Of a DNA stretch of 6,520 nucleotides, positions 1 to 5,344 are shown one piece after another (within the stretch, counting starts at the first letter, position 1; each line of letters begins with the position of its first letter). The stretch is from the NCBI GenBank assembly GCA_019912905.1, contig JAIOHO010000719.1, forward strand, positions 1 to 6,520, given 5' to 3'. Both the position numbers and the translations under genes were made by a program. The notes below the pieces were generated by a model. The model was not told where the DNA came from and made no database searches. It was given only the letters and a program-made list of their open reading frames with translations. This DNA is from Anaerolineae bacterium. Lineage in GTDB: Bacteria; Chloroflexota; Anaerolineae; Aggregatilineales; Phototrophicaceae.

Positions 1-173
1 AGCAGGCCCGCGCCACCATCGCTGCGGGCAACAAGGCTGAGGCGATCGAAGCCACCCGCAAAGCCGTGCAGGATCTCGACATGGCTGCCAGCCGTGGGGT
101 TATTCACCCGCGCAACGCGGCGCGCCGTAAATCGCGCCTGATGAAGCAGCTTCACGCGCTGCAAGCCCAATAA
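1..173 (+). CDS. rpsT: 30S ribosomal protein S20 (C-terminal part, 5' end outside window)
   Basis: The reading frame is open from base 3 to a TAA at 171-173 and gives the last 56 residues of the protein; the start lies upstream of the window. S20 is a small helical-bundle protein that binds 16S rRNA in the 30S subunit. Recognition rests on the Lys/Arg/Ala-rich helical sequence with the family signature 'GVIHPRNAARRKSRLMKQL', in which the H-x-N-x-A-x-R-K-S-R-L core contacts rRNA, and on the short tail after it. The family is usually about 85-90 residues, so about 30 N-terminal residues are missing only because of the window edge. It is followed within about 30 nt by a strong intrinsic terminator, so it is the last gene of its transcript. 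Nothing looks abnormal. Confidence 0.93.
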   Translation, partial: QARATIAAGNKAEAIEATRKAVQDLDMAASRGVIHPRNAARRKSRLMKQLHALQAQ

Positions 174-201
174 ACGCTGCGGTACGCATGGATACACCGA
201 G

Positions 202-228
202 AGCCGACTCCTTGATAGTCGGCTTTTT
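202..228 (+). terminator. Rho-independent terminator after rpsT
   Basis: A perfect 7-bp stem (GCCGACT at 203-209 pairs with AGTCGGC at 217-223, extendable by A202-T224) encloses a 7-nt loop and is followed directly by five T residues (224-228). The U-tract is on the plus-strand side only, so the site terminates rpsT. Read from the minus strand, the stem is not followed by a T run, so it is not a good intrinsic terminator for the convergent regulator gene that ends at 237. Confidence 0.9.
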
Positions 229-236
229 GTATGTAA

Positions 237-908
237 TTAATGTTTGCCGTTAGCGGGAATATCCAGGCAGTAGCCGACCCCGCGCACCGTCTTGAGATAC
301 TGGGGTTTGCCAGGATTAGTTTCGATGGCCTGGCGAATCCAGCGGATGTGGACGTCCAGGGTGCGAGTATCACCCATATAATCGGTGTGCCAGACCTTTT
401 CCATCAGCGCTTTACGATCCAGGGTCTGGTTGGGCTGGCGCATAAACAACTCCAGCAGGAGTGCCACTTTCGGCGTCAGCTGCGTTTCCTGCTGCGGCGT
501 CGCCAGGGTGCGGCGCGGAATATTGAGCGTAAGCGGCCCACAAATGAGCACCTCGTCATCGCTCAGCGTGATCAAACGCTCGATACAGTTGATGAGCTTG
601 CGCGACGAAAACGGCTGGAACAAAATGGTGTCCGCCGGGCTGCCTTTATTCTGGGCTGAGCCAGGATGAATGTGGACGATAGGAATATCAGGCAGTTTCT
701 GGCGCAGACTCTGGCACATTCGATCACCGGGCGTGCGCAGCGAAACCGCATCAAGTACAATCACATGGGGTTTTTGGCGAGCAGCCAGCAGTTCGGCCTG
801 TTTGCCGTTAGGAACAATGGTGAGTTGATACCGTTTCTTGAGCGAAGCCGGGAACGCTGAGCCTTTTACCTGGCTGCGCCCAATCAGCAGAACTCTGGCA
901 TTACTCAC
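237..908 (-). CDS. OmpR/PhoB-type winged-helix response regulator with degenerate receiver domain
   Basis: A 223-residue predicted cytoplasmic transcription factor. Residues about 4-113 have the alternating strand/helix pattern of a receiver domain, and residues about 118-218 form an OmpR/PhoB winged-helix DNA-binding domain. The latter shows 'LTPKVALLLELF', then 'LDRKALMEKVW', the recognition-helix region 'DTRTLDVHIRWIRQAI' and the wing 'YLKTVRGVGYCL', all typical and apparently intact. The receiver is not typical. An Asp is kept at the phosphorylation position (D53 in VIVLDAV), but the acidic pair after strand 1 is replaced by I-G-R (residues 9-11), the Thr/Ser region reads VHIHPG, and the conserved Lys before Pro-Phe is Gln (Q98 in LFQPF). 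Standard Mg-dependent phosphorylation is therefore doubtful. The start is GTG at 906-908, chosen because GGGAGG lies 6 nt upstream. No histidine kinase gene adjoins it. It is divergent from the M20 peptidase gene, so it could regulate itself or that gene; this is inference. The DNA-binding assignment is firm; the target is unknown. Confidence 0.9.
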   Translation of the reverse strand: MSNARVLLIGRSQVKGSAFPASLKKRYQLTIVPNGKQAELLAARQKPHVIVLDAVSLRTPGDRMCQSLRQKLPDIPIVHIHPGSAQNKGSPADTILFQPFSSRKLINCIERLITLSDDEVLICGPLTLNIPRRTLATPQQETQLTPKVALLLELFMRQPNQTLDRKALMEKVWHTDYMGDTRTLDVHIRWIRQAIETNPGKPQYLKTVRGVGYCLDIPANGKH

Positions 909-929
909 GAAGCACCTCCCGGCTACAAT
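901..929 (+). promoter_or_regulatory. Possible promoter for the M20 peptidase gene
   Basis: TACAAT at 924-929 resembles a -10 box and matches the TACAAT found before the GAF gene at 2192-2197. A 17-bp spacer leads back to TTACTC (901-906), a poor -35 inside the first codons of the divergent regulator. Transcription would start near 936 and give a leader of about 75 nt. This is a weak call supported mostly by the repeated -10 form and by the need for a promoter in this 103-bp gap. Confidence 0.3.
913..920 (-). promoter_or_regulatory. Ribosome-binding site of the winged-helix regulator
   Basis: On the minus strand this reads GGGAGGTG. The GGGAGG core (915-920) lies 6 nt before the GTG at 906-908. 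This strong match decides in favour of the GTG start. Confidence 0.8.
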
Positions 930-939
930 GGGGATCGAG

Positions 940-969
940 ATTATAGCCTGATGTTTAAGAATCGACCAA
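940..969 (-). promoter_or_regulatory. Predicted sigma-70-type promoter for the winged-helix regulator
   Basis: On the minus strand a perfect TATAAT (940-945) is preceded, after an 18-bp spacer, by TTGGTC (964-969), which matches only the TTG of the -35 consensus. Transcription would begin near 933, leaving a leader of about 25 nt that contains the ribosome-binding site. The -10 match is the main support; the -35 is weak. Confidence 0.5.
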
Positions 970-999
970 AGATGGATGGACTAACTTTAACCCTGTCAG

Positions 1000-1005
1000 A
1001 AGGGA
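1000..1005 (+). promoter_or_regulatory. Ribosome-binding site of the M20 peptidase gene
   Basis: AAGGGA, within the purine-rich AGAAGGGAAA, ends 6 nt before the ATG at 1012 and supports that start codon. Confidence 0.7.
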
Positions 1006-1011
1006 AATGCG

Positions 1012-2169
1012 ATGCGCGAACTGGTAGCCAAACTGGATCAAATGCTCGATTGGAGCATCCTACCCACAATCACTCAGTACACGATTGACCAATCCACCAC
1101 GCTCCAGCAGATTCCTGCGCCGACGTTCCAAGAAAAGGCGCGCGCCAACTACGTGATCGACCTGTATCGCCAGTTTGACCTCCGCGATCTCCACATCGAC
1201 TCCGTTTACAATGCTTACGGACGTCTGCCCGGCAAAAATTCGGATCACCCCGCCCTGATGGTCTCGGCGCACACCGACACTGTCTTCCCTGCCGACGCCG
1301 ATCTGACTCAGCGCCGGGAAGCCAATCTGATTTATGGCCCTGGCCTGGGGGACAACTGCTTTGGGTTAGGCGGTATGCTGGGCCTGCTGGCTTTTGTGTG
1401 CGGGCAGAATATCGTGCCGGATCGCGACATCTGGTTCGTCGCGACCAGCCGCGAAGAAGGTCTCGGCGACCTGGGTGGTATCAAAGCAGCCTACGAGACC
1501 TTAAAATCCCGTATTCACAGCGTTGTCAATCTCGAAGGGCTGGCCTTCGGGCACATCTATCATGCGGGCATTGCGGTGCGGCGGCTGCATATCACCACTG
1601 CGGGCGCCGGCGGGCACAGCTGGCTGCATTATGGCCGCCAGAGTGCGATTCACGGCATCATTCAGCTCGGCAGCCGCATCCTGGCCCTCGACCCGCCTCA
1701 GGCTCCCCGCACCACCTACAATATCGGCATGCTCGAAGGCGGTCAGGGAATCAACGTGATTGCCACCAGCGCGGGCATGTGGCTGGATATGCGCTCCGAA
1801 TCGCCGCAAGCGCTGGCCCAGTTGGAGCAGCAGGTGCGCGGCCATGTCGCCGACCTGACGAGCGAGGATCTCAGCTTCCAAGTCGAAGTTGTAGGCGATC
1901 GCCCGGCAGGAAGTATCCCGGCAGAGCATCCCCTGGTGCAGGCTGGGCTGGCGGCGCTGGCCCAATTGGGGGTTCAGGGTATCCTGGAAACCGGCAGCAC
2001 CGACGCGAATGTGCCGCTGGCGGACGGCTGCCCCGCAGTGACGATCGGAATCACCCGGGGAGGTAATGCGCACCGGCTCGATGAGTACGTCGAACTGGGG
2101 CCGGTGACTGACGGGGTGCGTCAGCTTATTCTGCTGGCCCTCGCAGGCGCAGGCTCTGAAAAGCTCTAG
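1012..2169 (+). CDS. M20-family zinc metallopeptidase/amidohydrolase
   Basis: A 385-residue protein, close to the usual M20 length, without a signal peptide, so probably cytoplasmic. The family uses two metal ions to cleave peptide or amide bonds (examples are peptidase T, carboxypeptidase G2, ArgE and DapE). The expected ligands appear in order: H87 and the accompanying D89 in 'SAHTDTVFP', the bridging D114 in 'GPGLGDNCFG', the catalytic/metal pair E148-E149 in 'ATSREEG', an acidic ligand E175 in 'VNLEG', and H354 in 'GGNAHRLDEY'. The dimerisation (lid) domain begins near residue 184, with 'GAGGHSW' (H202) and 'GGQGINVIATSAGMWLDMRSE'. 'ETGSTDANVPL' (about 326-336) is the usual substrate-side loop of peptidase-like members. 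The bridging-Asp motif continues N-C-F-G rather than the more common D-x-K-G-G, so the exact subfamily and substrate are not assigned. The ATG has a good ribosome-binding site. Catalytic competence seems likely; aminopeptidase versus deacylase activity cannot be told from the sequence alone. Confidence 0.92.
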   Translation: MRELVAKLDQMLDWSILPTITQYTIDQSTTLQQIPAPTFQEKARANYVIDLYRQFDLRDLHIDSVYNAYGRLPGKNSDHPALMVSAHTDTVFPADADLTQRREANLIYGPGLGDNCFGLGGMLGLLAFVCGQNIVPDRDIWFVATSREEGLGDLGGIKAAYETLKSRIHSVVNLEGLAFGHIYHAGIAVRRLHITTAGAGGHSWLHYGRQSAIHGIIQLGSRILALDPPQAPRTTYNIGMLEGGQGINVIATSAGMWLDMRSESPQALAQLEQQVRGHVADLTSEDLSFQVEVVGDRPAGSIPAEHPLVQAGLAALAQLGVQGILETGSTDANVPLADGCPAVTIGITRGGNAHRLDEYVELGPVTDGVRQLILLALAGAGSEKL

Positions 2170-2188
2170 ACGCGCCGCCGCACCTGTA

Positions 2189-2197
2189 TGTTACAAT
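2189..2197 (+). promoter_or_regulatory. Extended -10 promoter before the GAF gene
   Basis: TGTTACAAT is an exact TG-n extended -10 element with TACAAT as the hexamer. No -35 is recognisable 16-18 bp upstream, where the sequence is the end of the peptidase gene, but extended -10 promoters can work without one. Transcription would start near 2204 and give a leader of about 25 nt. It suggests that the GAF and membrane-protein genes can be expressed apart from the peptidase gene. Confidence 0.5.
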
Positions 2198-2213
2198 AAA
2201 AGGCAGCGGCACT

Positions 2214-2219
2214 GAGGAG
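2214..2219 (+). promoter_or_regulatory. Ribosome-binding site of the GAF gene
   Basis: GAGGAG ends 9 nt before the ATG at 2229. It fixes that start over the out-of-frame ATG at 2221. Confidence 0.75.
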
Positions 2220-2228
2220 AATGGGTTT

Positions 2229-3077
2229 ATGTCAACTGCTGTCCAGGTACTGGTTGCTGCCCCCCGGGAAGATGCCAGCCGGTACTACAAAAATCTGTCG
2301 GCCAACAAGGATTTCCACGTCCAGATCGTCGCGGACAAGCGCGAGGCGCTCGACACGCTTTCGAATCGGGATCAGCATGTCGATGTGCTGATAATCGATA
2401 ACCGCATCGGCGGTGTGTTCGAGTTTATCGGCGATGTCCGCCACAGCTACCCGCGCCTGTTTATCGTGCTGGTCGATGAAGAAGCCGACTTTGGCCTACC
2501 CGGACAGGCAGATGAAATCAGCACGACCCCCTTTGAGGACAACGACCTGATCAAACGCATCACCCGATTGATGTCGGATCGCCAGCTTGAAACGCTGCGC
2601 GCCGACAGCCTGCCCGCCGTGCGCGACTTTGCCAAACGCCTGCGACGGGCGACCGGCGAATACGGCAAGCAGCAGGCCGCAGTGACTGCCTGCATGGATA
2701 TGGATTATCAATATGTGGCGTTCTACCGTCTGGAAAGCCTCGCGCCGCTGCGCCTGACGCTCAAAGCACAGGATGGACCGGGCACGCTCCAGGCCATGGC
2801 CCCAAAACAGGCCAGCGACAGCGACATCATCGCCTGGGTCGCCCAGAGTGGTCAGAGCCGCGCCGCCGGGCCAGAGGACACCCCCACCCATCCTATCGTC
2901 AAACGCGGGCAGATGGGCGCGGTGGCCTGCGTGCCGGTGGTCTTCAGCGGCAACCGCTACGGCGTGCTGGTCGTCTGCCGCGAAACACCTGGCTCGATCA
3001 ATCAGGATCATGTGCTGATGCTGGAACTGGTGAGCGCCCAGCTTGCGGCTGCGGTTTCCAAAGAAATCATCACCTAG
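2229..3077 (+). CDS. Pseudo-receiver plus GAF-domain signalling protein
   Basis: A 282-residue predicted cytoplasmic protein with no enzymatic output domain. Residues about 5-115 follow a receiver fold: strand 1 'VQVLVAAP', an Asp at the phosphorylation position in 'VDVLIIDNR' (D57), and the closing 'DEISTTPF' followed by a helix. The acidic pair after strand 1 is replaced by A-A-P (10-12), and the Lys expected before Pro-Phe is Thr (T100), so normal phosphotransfer is doubtful. An Arg/Lys-rich helix (about 116-150) leads to a GAF domain (about 137-280), seen from 'YQYVAFYRLES', the 'MGAVACVPVVFSGNRYGVLVVC' type core and the final amphipathic helix. GAF domains bind small ligands or mediate dimerisation; no ligand residues can be named here. 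The protein may be a sensor or adaptor acting through protein contacts (inference). The gene has its own promoter and ribosome-binding site 59 nt after the peptidase gene and lies 26 nt before the membrane-protein gene. Confidence 0.85.
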   Translation: MSTAVQVLVAAPREDASRYYKNLSANKDFHVQIVADKREALDTLSNRDQHVDVLIIDNRIGGVFEFIGDVRHSYPRLFIVLVDEEADFGLPGQADEISTTPFEDNDLIKRITRLMSDRQLETLRADSLPAVRDFAKRLRRATGEYGKQQAAVTACMDMDYQYVAFYRLESLAPLRLTLKAQDGPGTLQAMAPKQASDSDIIAWVAQSGQSRAAGPEDTPTHPIVKRGQMGAVACVPVVFSGNRYGVLVVCRETPGSINQDHVLMLELVSAQLAAAVSKEIIT

Positions 3078-3103
3078 CCCTGCCCTGTCTGTTTACCCAC
3101 CGG

Positions 3104-5344
3104 ATGACACGACCCCCACACACATCAGCAGCCCTGGACGCGGCGCTTCAGGATCATCGCCTGCGTCTGCTGCTGTTTTCGCTGCTGCTGGCCGCCTATT
3201 TGCTCGTATACGTCGGCCAACCTTCGACTATCGACGGCTCCGCGACTCTGGCCGTTTCCGCCGGTTTTCTGACGCATGGCACGCCGGACATCGGCATTTT
3301 GGGGTCGGCAGAAGCGCTGCTGCCACCTCTGGCGCGCATGGGCACGTTTGGGGCAGATGGCCTGCTTTACGCCAAGAAGGGAGTCACACCGTCGCTGCTC
3401 CTGCTGCCCTTCGTTGCGCTGGCCGAGGCGCTGCCCTTCCTGCCAGTCCGCGCCGCCGCTATGCTGCTCAACCCGATCCTGACCGCGCTCACCGGTGTGC
3501 TGCTGTACACGTTCGCGCGCTGGCTGGATTACCGCCCGCGCACCGCATTCATCGCAGCGCTGGTCTATGGGCTGGGAACATTTGCGCTGGTCTACACCAT
3601 CACCCTGTTCGGCGAACCTCTGGCGGCGCTGCTGCTGCTGGCGGCAGTTATGGGAGCGCATTGCTTTCGCCAAGTGGGTGACCATCGCGGGTTGATCCTC
3701 GCAGGCAGCGCTCTTGGGCTGGCGCTGGGAGTGAACCTGACCTACGCAGTTATGATCCCCGGAATCGGCCTGTATGTCTTCGGGGTCGATCCACGCCGCT
3801 GGCGCATCCGGCCCATGGTGGCAATGGCGGTGCCGCTGGTGTTGATCATCGGGCTGCTGCTGGTTTACAATCTGGTCCGCTTCGGCAGTCTTTTCGAGAG
3901 CGGTTACAATTTTGCGGCGGGCGAGGGCTTTACCACGCCATTTGGCCGGGGCCTGTTTGGTCTGCTGCTCAGCCCATACCGGGGCATGCCCTGGTATAAC
4001 CCGGTCCTCCTGCTGGCGATCCCGGGCGTGCTTCGGCTGCGAAAGCGTGCGCCACGCCTGGCTGTCCTCGTCCTGCTGCTCACCTGCCTTCAGGTCGTGA
4101 CCTACGCCAGTTGGTGGAGCTGGCACGGCGGGGTGGTCTGGGGACCGCGCTTTTTCCTGCCGGTCACCCCGCTGCTGGTGCTGCTGATTCTCCCGATCGT
4201 CGATGCGATTCCGCATCGCCGAGTCTGGACGGCAGCGCTGACATCCCTGGGCGGGCTGTCGCTGCTGATCCAGATCTTTGCATCCCTGTTCAGCTTCATC
4301 CCTCATGTGATTTACCTGTACGAGAACTACGCCAGCAAGGTGATCGATGGCTTTTTTATCGACTACGACCCGCAGGTCATTTACCGTCTGGATGCCAGCC
4401 CGGTCCTCGCGCAGTTTCGCAACGTCTTGTCCGGCCAGACGCTCCAGCCTGCTGTGTTTCAACATGCCGATGGCGTCCATGGGCTGCTGGTGGTGTGGAT
4501 GCTGCTCACCGGGATCATCGCTTATCACTATGCGAAGCACCGCTGGCAGGTCGCTGCCGCTGTTGGCGTCACCATCCTGTTCGGATTCGGCATCGCGGCG
4601 CGTCAGCAGAATCTGACCTCGATGGCTCAGGCCGTCAGACAAACCCTGCTGCCCACCGATGCCATTGTCGCAGCCAGCACCGATTACGGGGAAAATCTGA
4701 TCGAACTGAAGACAGCGGCGCGAGTCATCACCACCAACGCACCAACCTCGCCGGATGATCCGCTGGCGGCGGGCCTTTGGCAGGAGGCCATGCAGCAAAC
4801 TGGACGCTTGTGGTTCATCAACTGGTTTCCGCCCGCCAGCCCGGACAACTGGCAGGAGCGCGACCTGTGGCGGCGGGCATCGTTCGTGCGTGAAATCCCT
4901 TTCAACGACAACCGTGCACTGTTATTCGATCTCCACCCACCCGTACCGGCTAACCAGCCCAGCGGCTGGCAGTTCGGCCCGATCGAGCTTGCCAGTTACG
5001 GCATTCAACACGCCGACGACGGCCTGCGGGCCACGCTCGACTGGCGCAGCACAGCCTTGCCTGCGCAGAATTACACCTGGTTCGTCCATCTGCTCGATGC
5101 CAGCGGCGAGATCGTCCAGCAGCAGGATCGTTCGCCGCAGGGGGGCTACGCCCCAACCTCTGGCTGGCAGCCCGGTGAAGGAGCGGTGGATTACCTGTTC
5201 TTCCCGCTGACCGCATCGACCTCTATCAACGGCTGGCAGATTCGAATCGGCTGGATCGACCCCACCAGCGGCAAGCGTCTGCCCGTGACCGACCCCCAGC
5301 GTGCGCCGGTCGCCGACGATTTCATGCTGCTTCCGGCAGGTTGA
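3104..5344 (+). CDS. Polytopic GT-C-like (GT39/PMT-type) membrane protein with C-terminal beta-rich domain
   Basis: A 746-residue integral membrane protein. Hydrophobic segments suggest about 11-13 helices between residues 20 and 500, for instance about 20-38, 118-137, 147-170, 172-187, 197-227, 237-256, 318-337, 350-368, 376-398, 458-475 and 482-500. The first loop after helix 1 carries an acidic site (D44 in 'STIDGSATLAVS', D62 in 'HGTPDIG'), where GT-C glycosyltransferases keep their catalytic Asp, and 'GADGLLYAKKGVTPSLLLLP' (83-102) resembles a loop common in Chloroflexota members. Residues about 501-609 form a soluble region. Residues about 610-746 form a beta-rich module with 'YTWFVHLLDASGEIV', 'GGYAPTSGWQPGEGAVDY' and 'WQIRIGWID', also recalled from Chloroflexota GT39-like proteins. 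Such enzymes move sugars from polyprenyl-phosphate donors to proteins or glycans on the outer membrane face; activity here is inferred and the acceptor is unknown. The ATG follows the GAF stop by 26 nt with no Shine-Dalgarno; no ATG, GTG or TTG was seen in this frame for about 90 nt upstream. Confidence 0.8.
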   Translation: MTRPPHTSAALDAALQDHRLRLLLFSLLLAAYLLVYVGQPSTIDGSATLAVSAGFLTHGTPDIGILGSAEALLPPLARMGTFGADGLLYAKKGVTPSLLLLPFVALAEALPFLPVRAAAMLLNPILTALTGVLLYTFARWLDYRPRTAFIAALVYGLGTFALVYTITLFGEPLAALLLLAAVMGAHCFRQVGDHRGLILAGSALGLALGVNLTYAVMIPGIGLYVFGVDPRRWRIRPMVAMAVPLVLIIGLLLVYNLVRFGSLFESGYNFAAGEGFTTPFGRGLFGLLLSPYRGMPWYNPVLLLAIPGVLRLRKRAPRLAVLVLLLTCLQVVTYASWWSWHGGVVWGPRFFLPVTPLLVLLILPIVDAIPHRRVWTAALTSLGGLSLLIQIFASLFSFIPHVIYLYENYASKVIDGFFIDYDPQVIYRLDASPVLAQFRNVLSGQTLQPAVFQHADGVHGLLVVWMLLTGIIAYHYAKHRWQVAAAVGVTILFGFGIAARQQNLTSMAQAVRQTLLPTDAIVAASTDYGENLIELKTAARVITTNAPTSPDDPLAAGLWQEAMQQTGRLWFINWFPPASPDNWQERDLWRRASFVREIPFNDNRALLFDLHPPVPANQPSGWQFGPIELASYGIQHADDGLRATLDWRSTALPAQNYTWFVHLLDASGEIVQQQDRSPQGGYAPTSGWQPGEGAVDYLFFPLTASTSINGWQIRIGWIDPTSGKRLPVTDPQRAPVADDFMLLPAG

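Noticed and set aside
240..659. A 139-codon plus-strand frame opposite the winged-helix regulator
   Set aside because: It lies opposite a clear OmpR-type DNA-binding domain, has no recognised motif, and begins right after the rpsT terminator without a ribosome-binding site.
1398..2066. A 222-codon plus-strand frame and a 190-codon minus-strand frame (1501-2073) inside the peptidase gene
   Set aside because: The peptidase frame carries all M20 metal-ligand motifs across this stretch. The alternative products are Arg/Ser/Gly-rich and lack motifs or ribosome-binding sites.
3043..3681. A 212-codon plus-strand frame overlapping the end of the GAF gene and the start of the membrane-protein gene
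   Set aside because: It is low-complexity (Ala/Arg/Ser-rich), has no ribosome-binding site, and overlaps two well-supported genes.
3125..4798. A 557-codon open frame on the minus strand opposite the membrane-protein gene
   Set aside because: Its translation is Gln/Arg/Asp-rich with no recognisable domain, as expected from the antisense of Leu/Ala-rich membrane codons at high GC. The plus-strand frame has clear membrane helices and family motifs, so this is a shadow.
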